Shown: positions 23,681 through 37,395 of the stretch, piece by piece
How the letters are laid out: each line of letters opens with the position of its first letter
Position numbering within the stretch: position 1 is the first letter of the stretch
DNA from: Promerops cafer
Taxonomy: Eukaryota; Chordata; Aves; Passeriformes; Nectariniidae
DNA length: 64,000 nt
NCBI GenBank assembly: GCA_013398275.1
Contig: VZSE01015514.1
Location: 1,693,531 to 1,757,530 of the forward strand
Reading direction: 5' to 3'
The notes under the pieces: model-generated
The model's input: only the letters and a program-made list of their open reading frames with translations
Told to the model about the DNA's origin: nothing
The model's database searches: none
Made by a program: the position numbers and the translations under genes

Positions 23681-26600
23681 TTGTATTTTCATATGACAAT
23701 AGTTAAAGAGAGGAGGAATGCCCGAGACACATCAGAATTTAGTCTCTCTCAACAAAAGTACTTGTCCTTTGTACTGTGATATGCATTATATGTGGAGTCA
23801 AAAGAGCTGCATGTAGCTTCTTGCAGAATCTGACATTACTGTGGAGATTAGGGACTAGAAGAACCTCTGTGTAGTTTATAATTCTATCAAATGTTTGTAT
23901 AAAACATACAATCATAAGTCTTGAGAAGGACTGTCAACACACAACATTTCAGACTTGAGGAAAGTTGGAGAATCTGTATTTAACTGCTCATGACAATGAA
24001 AGTCATTGTGGAAAAAAGAAGGAGCATGAAGCATCAAAATTTGAGAAATATATTATTGTAGGTGAGGAACTGTCTTCACTTTTTTTGGACTACAGCTCTG
24101 TCTATCTGTTTGTCAAGATGATTAAGACCAGTGGCCTGCCACAGTAAAGTATGGACATTTCTAATGGATGTTTCTTGAGAGTTTTCACAGGCAGAGCTGT
24201 GACCTAGAATAAGCTCCAGGGTGTGTTTCAGAGAAAGTGGGTGGACTGTAGAGAGTCATGTTACCTTACTTTTTCTCTCATTAATCTGGTCTTAATAACA
24301 ACTATTTTAAAGAGATGTTTGCAAAAACCTGCCTTGTTATGCTCATTTGTAGTCCTGGAAGAAGGAAAAAAATGAACTGAAGCAGTGATTTTCAGAATAG
24401 GAGGCATCATTCACAAAACATGGTCTGCCCAGCGTCTCCTCTTCTTGCCACTGTGTATTATTTCACAGTAATTTGAGACTACCATAGTAATAGCTCAAAG
24501 ATAGGCAGTCTTCACTAACTGCAAATCTCGTTATTATATTATAAGGCATGGACATTATGTGGACAATCTTATGAATACATAATCAGTGGATGCTGGGCTT
24601 GGGGAGTGAACAAGTGAATCTGTGGGACTTAGTTGCTCTCTAAGGTTGAACAATGACAGAGGGTTAGAATAAACATATTTGCTTTCTTGGAATAAAATAA
24701 TTTAGTATTAGCTTCATTAAAGAGTAATTTCATGACAGTCGCTCCTTCAAAACTGTATGGATCTTTTTGAGTCATGATGATGAGATCGGACAGTCAAAGG
24801 AATACATGGATAATAAAGTAAATGTTTCCCTCAGAATTCCCTCAGTTTCTGGAATATATTTATGAAAAGTACTTTGGTTGTATAAGCCTGGGAAGAGCTA
24901 GAAATGTGGTGTAGCTAAGCATCAGAAGATGACCAGGTATCCAAGATGCATCTAACTTGTAAAGCTTGTGTCCAGTATAATTTGAAAGGCTAGTTACAAC
25001 ATTACCATACTAGAACTTGAGTAAAACTATTTCTATGAAAGACTATTTCAAATGAATAATGATAAATAATAGCAGTTCCACTGTTTTGTAAGAGGCTACT
25101 TCGTAGTTTTTCACTTAATGCACAGCACCAAGTGGTGAAAAATGACAGCTGAAAGCAATAACTACAGTTCTTTATATGTTTGCTTCATTTTGCTTTCAGC
25201 TCACATCCTGAAAGAGGGAAAAAAAATGCAGATTTTTTTCCTCCAAGATTAGATTTCAAGCAGAAAATTCATGACTTGCTAAAAAGGCTTTGGTTAGATC
25301 ATAATTTCTGTGGATTCATGTCAACATTTGATCTATCAAATTTATTTGCACAAAGCATGATGAAAGTAAACTCTGAACTTGAAAAACCATATTATTAGGA
25401 AGTGATTACATTAATTAGACCATCAAATGTCATGCTTTTCTGCTTCGCTTATAATGGATAAATTAGATCAGCTTTGAAGATAATAGAAGACTCTATAATG
25501 TGTAAGAAGATTCCTGCTTTCTTTCTTTGCTAAACTTGAAATGGACATGTCATGAAAAGCACAAGGTTTTAGAGAGAGAAAGGACCTGCATGTTCTTCAA
25601 AGGGCCATGTGCTATCCAGAAGAACAGGATTTATTCCTAATTTTTCTGTAGCTAATGGTCCTGTTTGGGTCAGATTTATGATAGGAGTAAGATGGAGCTA
25701 TAGTGGCTGAACTGAATGCCTAAAATTGTAATCAAATATGCAGCCAGTGAGAATAAGATATACAAAAACCAGAGAAAGAACAAAATATCATCCTGGCAAC
25801 CACCTAAGGGAGATAGTTGTTCTGCAAACGCTAGCCTAAAATATCTATGCTTTGTTCCCTGTTTGTGAACTGTTTATATGAGTTTTGCTTGTCTATACTT
25901 TGGAGGCAGAAAATAAAAAAGTCCCAAAGAAGAATTCCTTTACACATGTATGAATTACAGGTACGGTAAGAGAAACCAAAACCCCACAAACCCCAAAATA
26001 AAACCACTCCCCTTTACTGCAATATTCAGTACATATAATGAAAGAGGATAATACTACAAAAGAACAGAGCACCACCTAATTATTTTCTCAGTGTGGGGGT
26101 TATTCTGAGTTAAAGCAATACATGATAATCTTAGTACTGGGTTGTGAGGGTTTTTTAAACATTCTAATAAAAAGCCATTTAGGTAGGAGATTTACTTTAC
26201 CTCTGTAATTATAAATCTCATGAAACAGTTTAATATTCATATTCCAAATTTTGAAATCATAACCCTTGCAGACTTGCTGATTGGTAGCAATCAACTCACG
26301 TCTTAAGAGGTGTTTAGTCATGAATGTCTTAGGAATGTTCAAGATTATTGACAATAGCCTGCAGCTGGTAATGAAGCCTTGATAAGGTTATATACATTTC
26401 AGAAGTGGATGCACTTGATTGGATTTCTTTTTCACATACAACACACATTTTTGCTGAAACTGTAGGCCAAGGCTAAGCATACATAAAATTTATTAGATTA
26501 AGACACCTGAAACACAGCTATTACCCTGAGCATACATCAGATGAATTAAATAACACATGCCACATAAACCAAGTTGGCCGAAATACCTTTTCAGCCTCTG

Positions 26601-27649
26601 TCTTCAGCTAGGTCTGGATAGCCTGGGAAGGAAAGGTGTAAGGGGAAGGTGCTGATGCATACTAAGGGGAATAGGGCTGGATTATACATATACTTCAAGT
26701 AAAGATAAATGCTACACCTATTGAGAGAGATATCCTAATCTGCAGTTAGAATAAGTGCTAGCTAATTCCCACGGCTTCAAGAACAGGTATTCATCCATAC
26801 TCTTGTTGACTGATGTTGATATCCATCTCTTTCTCCATTCTGTTTATTTTCTGTCCTCTTCTGGTCTGGCTCTGACAACTGTATCAGTTGATGCTCAACA
26901 TCATGGTGAGTTGATGAAGAGAAGCTTCGTACTGATCTTTCAGCAAATGCTCTGACACTTTTGGAAAAATGTTTGTGAAAAAGAAAACTATGAGTACCAG
27001 AGAAAACAGAAAGTCTGAGCTGTTTGGTTTTTTTTTCTCTTATAATTCTTCATTTGCCTCCCACAATTTATTTAAATTTCATATTTTTCCCAGTTTGACA
27101 TACTCCATGGTATTCTTTCCATTATTCCCCACTTCAGTGAAATGTAATTTTTTTAGTGAAGTATTACCTTTGGCCTTAATTCTGTCCGTGTTTTTATCAC
27201 ATATATTAATTCAATTTCCATGTTCTCATTCACAAGCTCAGTTCTATGAAGCAGTTTACAACATATGCATATTCCTCCATTCACCTACTGCAGAACTATC
27301 TATTCAGCTAGATTTACTTTTTTTCTTCATATATTGAATAGGAATGGATTTCTGAATTCCTGCTTTTCATGCTCACCATTTCAACTCTTGCAGCAGTACA
27401 TACACTTCTTTTCTGTTTGTAGCTATTCAAACTTCTATTTCAGACATAGCTGTTATCAGTGGGGTTATTTTTGGCATTAAAACATGCTATTTCCATTGGA
27501 AATTAGGAATGAAAATTTTTGCTTTGCACACATACCTACTTCTCCACATACATTCCATTTCTTCAATTTATTATTTTATTTTAAAACTTGTTCAATATTT
27601 TTCACTAGAAAAGTAGATCATAAGACTCAAAGTATGAAAAAAAGTTGAA
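23681..27649. other. AT-rich DNA, no gene recognised
   Basis: About 4 kb without a supported feature. The frame at 26969-27337 (122 codons) is Phe/Ser-rich, as AT-rich chance frames often are, and has no domain. The frame at 25180-25398 is likewise unrecognised. Confidence 0.5.
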
Positions 27650-27850
27650 TGAGATCTCAGCAGGTCATCTTTACCAATCCCCTGCTCAAACCAGGGCTAG
27701 CTTCATAGTAAGATCAATCATGCAAGGTGTCTTTGAGTGAGCATTGAAAATCCTCCTGAGTAGAGGTTTCAGAGTCTCTCTCAGCAACCTATGTCAATGT
27801 GAAGAATTATATTCTACTGGAATTCTACTGATGTCCTTTTTTAAATTTTT
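27650..27850 (-). mobile_element. Decayed CR1 3' end fragment, minus strand
   Basis: The CR1 3' region is still visible in antisense: a GAGATC...CAGGTCATCT start, CCAATCCCCTGCTCAAACCA, a remnant of the AGGGTC box, GTTTCAGAGTCTCTCTCAGC and AACCTATGTCAATGTG. Identity is clearly lower than in the copy at 23298-23680, so this is probably an older insertion. No open frame survives. Confidence 0.7.
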
Positions 27851-30800
27851 TTTTTGTTTTGTTAAAACTAGTTGCTATTCATAGTGGAGATTGGTGAATC
27901 GTCATTATTTATGATCATTATCTTCTGCACTTCCAGGAACTTCCTTCCGTCTCAGAATCAGTAGAGATGTAGGAAGCCTTTTGAGTAAATGCATGGTTCA
28001 AGGGTTTGCTAGATCTGTAACTGAAATTCATATTAATTTAATTGAGGTTTTTTTAAGAAAGTCCATAGCAGTTTTATGTAAGTGAATTTAACATTCGTCA
28101 AATTTCTAATGTGGCATACACAAAGCCTGTGCTTTTATTGGGCTGGTTTTCTTGAATGTTAATGTACAGATATTAATGTCAGTGAGAAGATAAAGATGTG
28201 ATATGAATGAATGAATTCTGAATGATAGAGGGCTGTCATCTGCACATGAATCAGGACTGATCAAAGAGACTCCAAGTTTTCCCTAGTCTTAAGGGAATCA
28301 GAAAGGGAAGAGTGCTGCATATCCGCTCTCATGCTAAACAGTCTCCCAACAGAGTTGTAATAGGAAAAAACATCAGTGTTGAACACTTCGAATGAGTTAC
28401 TGAGGCAGAGTCCTCACTAGGGAAGGTTTAAGAATGGCTCCCCCTTGTTTTTCTTTGGTTTTTATTTTTTATTATTCCTCTTCTTATTTCTTATTACCAG
28501 CAAATCTGCTATTCAAAGCTGAATTTTGCCAACTTTGCCTTAAGTTTATATTGGAAGAGATATATAATAAATTCAATTCTAGTTATTCATAAGAACATTA
28601 TTTTTTAAATGTTTGATATTTGATTTTTTACATGCATGCCTATTTTTTATTTGCTTTTTAAATGTAAATAGCTTATTAGATAATCTAATATATAATTTAG
28701 CAGATAACTCAGATAAACACAATTTACATGAGCTTGTGATTACTGCTGCAGTTGCTGCGACTAAAATGACAACTTTCTGCAACAGGACAAAATAATTGGT
28801 CCAATTTTTGCCATCTTCATGATGAACAAATGAGCCTACTCTCGAAGAGGTCATCACTCTTGTTGGGAGGTTATTGCACTTTCTTTTCCTTGCAGGAAAG
28901 GATTGTGTCTGAGCAAATTCTACCTCAGGCTACTTTACAAAGCCAACACCAGTGGGGCTCTGAGTCACAGAATTTTCTTTACTGTTGTTGTAAACTCTCT
29001 AATGATGATGGCACAACAAGTTTCCAGCTAATGGAGCTTTAATTGCTAGCTCTATTTTGGGCTCATTTCTCCATTTGGAAATTGCTATCTCTTCCCCAAT
29101 TACTGCTGGATTCTTCTCTGTGAAAATTTGCCTCCAGAAATCCAGACTAATTTGGGGATCAGAACTGTGCTTTGTGGCTGCAGCACTGAATCACACTAAC
29201 TCCAGGAATCAAACTGAATACACCATTTCTTTCAGACATCTGCAATCCTGAAAAAACTATTAAAGGTGAAATCAGAACAATAAAAGCAATTTTACAGGTA
29301 ATATATCAGTTCTATTAGTCCATGAGATTTATTTCTTAAAAGAGGAAAAATGAAGTTTGATATAAATGTATATATATATATGTGCTTATGAAATACAGTT
29401 ATCGAGTGGTGGTTAAGTAGCTTGTATTTCTAGATTTTTGAAAGAAATAAAAGTATCTGTATATAAAATTAAACAGTATGAAGAGTTTAAGTCAAATTAT
29501 TTGTGTATGAATTTAAAGTAGATTAGGTAAACAACTATTTCATGGATGGATGCTTTTAAGAAGAATTAAAGAGGTTCAAGTTTTGTCCACACTGTGTGAC
29601 ATTGTATGTAAAAAAACCTAAACACTATTTTAACTCTTAGCAGTAGTTCAAACAAGATTTTAATGCAGTTTAAAGATTCAGTGGTTTTATTTTTCCATGT
29701 ATCTGAAGTGTTTGAGTGTTTAGTTTCCTATACTTGGCTAAATTTAGTGGAGCTATGGGATTAAATATTTGAAAAATTATAAAAAAATCCAGCCTCAGAA
29801 TGGAAGAATTTTACATCACAATTTGCTTGCACTATGAGCATAAACTGTCCGGTACAGTATAAGGTTTTACAGATGTGTCTGTATGGTGCCATACTAGTAA
29901 ATCTCAAAGAAAAGGAGTTGAGCTCTTTGATGGGTGATCATGAACTGCCTGCAAATATGACAATATTTGTGTTAGCCTGAGCCAAGAGTCATAGTTCTTC
30001 AACTTGAATTCAGTCACAGAATATTTATGCACATTGCATCTTTCTATGCCTTTAGAAATGGACACCAAAAATTGCTGTGAAAGCACCAGAATGAAACTCA
30101 GTTCATTATCTCATAGAACTGCTGTAAAGAAGGCAGTAAGAGCTCCCTGTGGCATGGACCTGATAAGCCAGTAGGATTTTCTAGAGCTTTATGTATGCCA
30201 ACTGACTTAATAACTGTACTCTCATCATCAGTTGTCAAAGGGGTGACAGCTCCCAGTAGACATCTTGGCTGTAATGAGCTCTTGGCTAAAATTTGATTTT
30301 TGAATTGGGAATCTAACAGTGCAGCTTGCTGCTCTGATGCTTGGACACCTTTTCATTTCTTCTCTACATGCATTTTTCCCTCCACAACCATTTGCTCACA
30401 AGCCAGCAAAGTCTTCTGTCTCAGTTCTTCTTTTCTCTGTTTTATTTTAGATTCACCCCTCTTTCAGTATTTGTGCTGTCAGTCAGAGCAAGTTGTGCTG
30501 CTTTTTGTCATTTCTCTACGGTAACAAGGAGAAGCACAGAGTGGTGACATCCGAGCTGATGCCAAGCAAGGGACTCTGGCACAGTACATCACTGGCAGGA
30601 GGCTACTAGTACTAAATACTAGTAGGCACATCTTTATGCTGCTGAAACTATTTTGCTTCTGGTTTGAGGGTTCATAATTTGGACTTCTCCACACTGCAAG
30701 AAACTAAAGATTTAAGATTCATCTTGTCCACTGCTAAGCTTACCCTGACTTTTTCTAAAAAACACTTCCTTACAATAATTTATTTTGCACAGGGAAAAGA

Positions 30801-32835
30801 GGGATTTTGTAGTACATTACACTGGCCAAAGTAGAGTTCTGCAGGGACTGTTTGTTCACACCTTGTTACCTCCCTAAGCTCTGCCTTCATTGAGGTCAAC
30901 CATTCTGGGAAGAACACAAAATTGATATTGCAAAATGATTAGCTTTTCAGTTGTACTCCAAAGCTTTTAAATAATGGGTAAACCAGTTTTCTTTTCATGA
31001 ATTTAGATTACTGATTTATGAAAGTGACAATAGCTGAAGTTAAGTAATAAAATTCTGTTAAACTCTTCATAATACATGGGAAGGATATTATATATCTTCA
31101 TGCATCTCATCCTTTGAAACAATTTTTACTTTCTGAGGTCTCTCATTCAGTCAGAAGATAAATGTGTTCCTTCATTTTCCAAGACTTAATCATTCATTAT
31201 ATTTTTGGACTTCCATGGCAATATTAAACACAGCAACTAATAACGTATGAGGGTTATTGCCATATCCTAGATAAAACAGGTTAATTAATTCTCTGAGGGG
31301 ACTAATGAGGCTGTGCTTTTTGTATAATCATGTTAATTTTCTGATTGTGAAAGTACAAACAAGTGGAAAAATAAAATAATAGATCCTCTTAAAAAGCTGA
31401 TTGATTCTGTACAGTGCTATGTTTTTTAATTATATGGTCAATTTCATGCCGGCATTCTCTGTTCAGAAGAATTCAACTAAAATTAGTTTACCTGGGTGAA
31501 TTCATATCAGTACTGACTCCTGTTCACAATAATCTTTTGACACTGCTTAATGACAAAGGAATACTCTATTTTCATGGAAAGTTTGAATCAATCCATTTTG
31601 TTTCCATGATATTAAATTATCTTTTTCTGATGGACTAATAGAAGCCATAGCAGAAATTAATTAGTTCACACTGACAGACCTAAGAAAATGTATCCTGATT
31701 GGTTTTACCTTCCAGTGTTGTCTTACAAAATTAACTGAGATTTAGTGGTTTTGTACCAAAGTTCTCTAACATTTAAATTTTTATGCATCTATGACAATCA
31801 ACCAAGTTAAATTTTTCTTCACAGGAACTAAATCCTGTTGAACACGAGTCCTAGGCTTGGGATACATCTTGTAAGCTTTTTTTCAGACTGGCTAGATCTT
31901 TAGGTACCTTCAGTGCTTTGATGAAGAACTTAATTTAAAGCAGCCTCCAGTATTTTAAGTGCTACCTGACTTGAGAAGCATACTACTACATTTTCAATTC
32001 TTATAATTTTGAGTAAGATCATAGTTTCCATTTATTCACATGGCATAGAATAAAGAAATAAAACAGCTACCTTAAAATCAGTGCTGTGGCACGACTCATT
32101 TCCTAAAGAGTCAGCTTGTACTAAATAACACATAATGAACATTGAAATGAAATATATTCTGACCAAAATTCATGTTCTGTCCTGTAGAGAACAGATGTTT
32201 ATAAATTAATTTTGCTTCTAAGCAATCTAGCATTTAAATTATGATATAATTGCTGTCTATGTAATTGCTTATGTTTTGTTACCCCTGTACCCTCAGTTTC
32301 TTGGTTCTGGTGGCACTTTTTGAACTACAAGGATGTTTAACACTGATCAGAGCATTTGCTGCTCTGATTTAAATGAAAAAAAGTGGAAATATGACAGTTT
32401 AAGAAGTACACTAGTCTTCAGAAAGAAAGGGGTATTTTAATCTGGACAACTGTAATCTTGCTTAAAGCAAATATAAATTTAAATTAGGAAGAAAAATCTT
32501 GAAACCCCAACTAAAATAACATATCAAGTTTTAAACCACAAGTTTTCTAATACAGTTTTTCTTTTGTATTACTTAAAGAAGAAAATATTTTTTTGGTTCT
32601 CAAGTCCCCTTACTCTGACATACCTCCTTGCAAAGGTATCACTTAATATTATATATGAGGTTTTCCAATAGCTGGTATTTATATGCATTCTGCTGATACC
32701 ATAAACACTCTCACATTTTCATTCTAGATGCTCTTTGGTTGCAGAATTGAACACAGTTCACAGGCTTACTGTGTTCTTTGTATTTTCTTGGAATGCAATT
32801 ACCAAGACAAGACCTTGCTTTTTCTTTTCATTTTG
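27851..32835. other. AT-rich DNA, no gene recognised
   Basis: About 5 kb with only short unsupported frames (28579-28857 minus, 28830-29251 plus, 30300-30694 both strands, 31414-31638 plus). A (TA)n patch lies at about 29370-29382. No repeat family was identified. Confidence 0.5.
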
Positions 32836-32895
32836 TTTAGTGAAACACAAGTTTCACTAAAATCTAGTAGGATTAAATAAAAATCTAGTAGGATT
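32836..32895. repeat. 11-bp hairpin abutting a 16-bp direct repeat
   Basis: TTTAGTGAAAC (32836-32846) pairs perfectly with GTTTCACTAAA (32851-32861) around ACAA. The right arm runs straight into AAAATCTAGTAGGATT (32859-32874), which is repeated at 32880-32895. Confidence 0.88.
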
Positions 32896-33109
32896 TTTTG
32901 TTTGAAAAGAAAGTTGTTGCACTATCTGAATTATAAATAGAATTTCAGTGAAATCTCAGAGTAAATAGCATGAAAGTCTGATAAAATAGTACCCTACTGT
33001 TTTAGAGAGGTAGAAAATTAAATGGCTCCTAGGTGAATCTCAAGAGGCAGAACCACACAAGAAGTATTCCTGCATACTTAAAAAAGCCCCAGTTAATATA
33101 CTCAGGAGA

Positions 33110-33300
33110 AAGTTGAAGAAAAAGAAGGCACTTCCTTCTAAGGCAGTTGCACTTCTACAAGGAAGGACTCTGAAAGGGCTGATTGGGTTCCCACTCGGGG
33201 GAGGCAGAGCTTTACCTCTCTGGCCGCAGTGCTTCGCACCCTCTGGAGGTGACATCTTAAAAGCTCAACCAGCTTTGGCTCATCAGGGTGAATACTAAGC
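33110..33300. other. Small GC-richer island, unclassified
   Basis: About 190 bp much richer in G and C than its surroundings, open on both strands (33113-33298 plus, 33040-33371 minus). No protein is recognised. It ends shortly before a T16 run (33332-33347), so a minus-strand retrocopy or an old element is possible but unproven. Confidence 0.35.
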
Positions 33301-33331
33301 TGCTCCATTAAGCTGAAGACTTTCAAATCAC

Positions 33332-33347
33332 TTTTTTTTTTTTTTTT
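33332..33347. repeat. T16 homopolymer
   Basis: Sixteen consecutive T bases followed by CCCC. Confidence 0.85.
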
Positions 33348-36300
33348 CCCCTGTGTGTTTTTGTGATCCATGGCTCTCTTTCAGTTCAGTATGAAGTTCA
33401 CATTTATTAAGCTTTGTTTACTTTGTGTCTCCAAAGAAGATTTAGTTTTTGTAATATAGGGATGATAGAATAGTCTACAAGTGTGCTCATATACTTAACT
33501 TTTGAATCTTACCCATATAAACTTAGACATCTAATATTATATATTCTTCAAATTTAACCTACTGTTCTACCAATGTTTTAAATTTCATACTGTTCTTTCA
33601 AGTGAAAGATAAGAATCTGAACTTCTGGTATCAATTATATGTATGTGTTGGAAAGTCGTTTTAGTTTCTTATTCTACTTTACTATTGTCCACTGCATCAA
33701 TATTTCCCACAGCAATCAATTTTCATTTCCATAGTTATTCTTTTGTAATATTTCGATTTGTGACTGGCATTTCTTTTTATGAATAGGTATCTTCTGTTTG
33801 AATATTTCATATTTTATGTGTATTACTTGAGTTAAATTGATTCCTGAGTAAATGTCTGAATTTAAAATATAATGTAAGTTTATTATGCTTTGTTTCAGCA
33901 TTGTTATAGTTTAATACCCTTACAACCAGTAAAATCTTCTATTAATTTGAAATGACAGGCAATTCTCACGTTGATCAACTTAATAGGACCTGTATGGTTT
34001 AAGAAGACTCATGAAAGTTCTTGCTTATGGAAAATATTCAGCATATGATTAGCTGTTTTTCTTAATGGTGCATATGTTTACCTGGTTATTCTCACCGTAA
34101 ATTTTACGTTCTCTTGGAAATCCTGAAGCAAATATCTTTATGTCTGACAACAGCAAATTTTGTTGTATTACATTTGGAGATGTAAGACTGTGATTTCACA
34201 ATACTATTCCATGTCATTTCTGCATTACTTGCCCATTAGTTTCCTAATTAGTAATAGGTTTCATGTAAAAGAATAAAAACTAAAAAAGAGACCAGGAGGG
34301 ATCTCAGTTTTAACCTGCATAATTTTCAACATGCCATTTTATAACAAAGTTTTATTCTAATGTTAACCTCTTGCAATATGTCTTTTATAGTTGTATCTCA
34401 TGATAGAGAAGAAAACTTTCGCATAATCTCATGAATTTTAATGGCAGATAAATTCTGGAATAAAAAGAGAAGTCAAATTGGAAATGTCAACACTCTAGGC
34501 TATGTCTATAAGTTTGATGTTTCCAGCAAAGCTTCTTCAATGCTTTAGCAAAGAGGAAAGCTGCATATTTACAGCAGAAAGAAAATAAAAGCAACAACAA
34601 TTTCCACCCTCAAGAAGAAATGTAATATTTTGTAACAATTTAATTAGGCTCTTGGCAATTCTTGTTAAAGTTCAACAGGAGAGTTTTGAGGGTTTTGAGA
34701 TATCACAATGAGTTTGAACTTTCCAGCTGATTTTTATATGAAAAATAATATTCCTTTTCCTACATGGATCACTTTATTCAACTTACCATTGTAGTGCTGT
34801 GAAATAAACAATTCTTTATTGTTTGTATGGATCTTAAATGACTTGCTGCTTTCACTATAGCAATATACATTATCTGTTCTTGGAAAAACAGAAAATCAGC
34901 AAATCCCAGAAAATCATGAAATCTTGAAGCAAAACCCAGACTTACATTATGTGGTAATTTAGGGGTCAATACAGAGTATGGAATTACCCAGAGTGGTGAC
35001 AAGAGTTACTCCAAGAACCAGGCAAAATAGCAATACTAGATTTATATCCCTTTTTGGTGAATAAAGGAATTTATGCTTTCCTAAGTTTCTTTTGAAAATT
35101 GGTTATGTAAGTATAAAGCTAATTGTCTCGATGCTGAAATTTATCAACTAGAATTTTGTGATTGTGTCAATATAGAGCTTCCCAAGTACAATTTGAACTT
35201 ACGGGCTTTCATTAGTCAAGTGGAAGAATGTTGAGACCTGATGTTCTATAAATCAATGACAAATCTTTTGTTAAATGTCATAGATTTAATTACAAATTAC
35301 TTCAGATTTTCTGATATTCACAAATGTATGGGATGTCATGGCTTCTGTTCTTCTTGAATCATTTGGGAAAAATAGTGATGTTGGTTAATAAAGTGGAAAG
35401 ATACTTTTTTCTCAGGGGGAAACATTTTTTGGCTCACCAAAGATAATTGCAAGTCATGCTATCAGGATTTATTGACTTGAAGTCCACAAAAGATACGGGT
35501 TTGAATTATCTCTGCTGAGAATTGCTTTAAAGGGATATTATTGTTATTAGAAGTTCACAGATTTAGTCTGAGAACTGTATCCAAACAGAAAATTGTAGAA
35601 TTATATTGTTCAGGCCTGCTGAGGGCTATTCAACTGTGATGACACATTATTAGATCTGCCTGTTCCTTTTTCTATGGTAAACCGCACACACTAAATTATA
35701 CTGCAGGAAATTTATAATGTTTTTGAAGATCTCCAAATTACTGTTAAAATTATATATAATTTGCTGTATGTATTGTGGAGTTATCTTCCAAGATTACTTG
35801 TTTCTACTGCAGAATGAAAGTGTCTTGTTCACTTTTACTCCTGAAATCCCAAGTTTTAAATATTTTATTTTTTAGTATAAAATTGCAGGCCTAAATCAAT
35901 GAAATTTTTTTAGAAGAGGAGACTAGATACAGTAACTAGTGGCTGTATTTTGTTCTCAATGTTGAATTCAGTTGAAAGTAACATTTTTATGAAGGAGACA
36001 AAAATACACAAAATAAATACATCAGAATCCATCAGCATGTTCTATTGTGCTACAACAATACTACATCAAATTACTTTGCAGACAAATGCAAAATAAGTAT
36101 ATTTGAAAAATGCTTCAAAAATGGTTAACCTACAGAATTGCAAATATATGCACTCTAGTTATTATTAATGAAAATATGTCTCATTGCAAAGATAATTAAT
36201 CTAAACTCAGGGTTCATTTAGAAAAAAGAAGGAGATTGAGGAGTTAGATGATTTTTTTTCATTAATTAAGAGGGATACAGTTATAACTACTATACTACTA

Positions 36301-36659
36301 CAAAAGTATCAGTACTTGCAGACATTTCTCAGTTGATTGTGGTCATATAGAAAGAGAGCAAAAATGAAATGATTCCCAGAAAGGAAAACAAAATTGTTGT
36401 TGCTAAGAAATGATGAAAAACCCTGCAACACCCCACAAGATTAAAAATAACTAAAGGGCTCTTGCTAAAAGATTCTTCACTTATACTGTGAAATTAGTCC
36501 TGGTTTTTCATATAGATCATCTGATCATAATAGCAAATGAAATAGTGTTTTGTGAGATTATTTGATAAATAAATGATGGAATGTGTTTTGTCAGAGAAAT
36601 GTTATATTCTCCTGCAGTTTAGGAAGTGAAATTTTGGATGAAATTGGTGTGTCTGAGGA
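33348..36659. other. AT-rich DNA, no gene recognised
   Basis: More than 3 kb with no recognised frame or repeat. Confidence 0.5.
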
Positions 36660-36951
36660 CTCCAATTACCACAGAAGAACCAATGAAATGGAAGAATATA
36701 ATGCCTCAATGTCCAGATGGAGATCAGTCACAAGTGCTGTCCCTCAGAGGTCTGTACTGGGACCAGTATTGCTCAATATCTTCATCAGTGACATAGGCAA
36801 TGGGAGCAAGTGCACCCTCAGCAAGTTTGGAGGTGACATCAAGTTGAGTGGTAAAGCTGACACACCTGAGGGACTGGATGCCACCCAAAGAGACCTTGGC
36901 AAGTTCTAGAAATAGGCCTGTGTGGGATTCATGGGGTTCAATAACCCCAAC
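36660..36951 (+). mobile_element. CR1 RT fragment, plus strand
   Basis: The plus strand encodes the middle of the CR1 reverse transcriptase: SVTSAVPQRSVLGPVLLNIF, then LSKFGGDIKLSG, where CR1 normally has FADDTKLG. The catalytic Asp-Asp pair reads Gly-Asp, so the enzyme is inactivated even before truncation. It continues through ADTPEGLDATQRDLGKF and a stop to a counterpart of the MRFN motif, and is then cut off at about 36951, where an inverted CR1 segment begins. There is no 3' tail. Confidence 0.88.
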
Positions 36952-37395
36952 TCTCACAGCCTTTACTCACAGGAGAGATGTTCCAGACCTCTGATCATCT
37001 TCCTGGTCCTCCTCTGGACTCACTCCAACTGGTCCATGTCCTTCTCATGTTGGGACACACAGAGCGGGGTGCAGCACTACAGGTGGGTTCTCAGCAGAGC
37101 AGAGCAGAGGGGCTGAATCCCCTCCCTCACCCTGCTGCCCACGCTGCTTTGGATGCAGCCCAGGACACGTTTGGTTTCTGTGCTGGGAGTGCACATTGCT
37201 GGGTCATGTCCAGCCTCTCATCCACCAGCATCCCCAGGTCCTTCTCAGCAGGGCTGCTCTTGATTTGTTACTTCCCCAGCCCTGCTTGACACCAGGGGTT
37301 CTCCCAACCCAGGTGTGGCACCTTGCACTTGGTCTGGTTAGACCTCATAAGATTCCCATGGACCCACTCTACAAGCTTGTTGAGATGTGGTTAGT
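36952..37395 (-). mobile_element. CR1 fragment, minus strand, joined head-on to the plus piece
   Basis: The minus strand resumes the CR1 coding region at nearly the point where the plus piece stops: NLMRSN (about 37345-37362), then SPAEKDLGMLVDERLDMTQQ (about 37190-37250), and on through the region after the reverse transcriptase until it ends at about 36955 without a 3' tail. The two pieces together make one contiguous stretch of CR1 with its second half flipped. Several stops are present. The plus-strand frames at 36922-37432 are antisense shadows. Confidence 0.85.

Noticed and set aside
33120..33165. microRNA-like hairpin in the GC-rich patch
   Set aside because: Only about a 7-bp stem (CTTCCTT with AAGGAAG) around a long unpaired loop; far too short for a precursor.
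36660..37395. Twin-priming inversion of CR1
   Set aside because: Twin priming inverts the 5' part and keeps a 3' tail in sense; here the downstream part is the inverted one and no tail exists.
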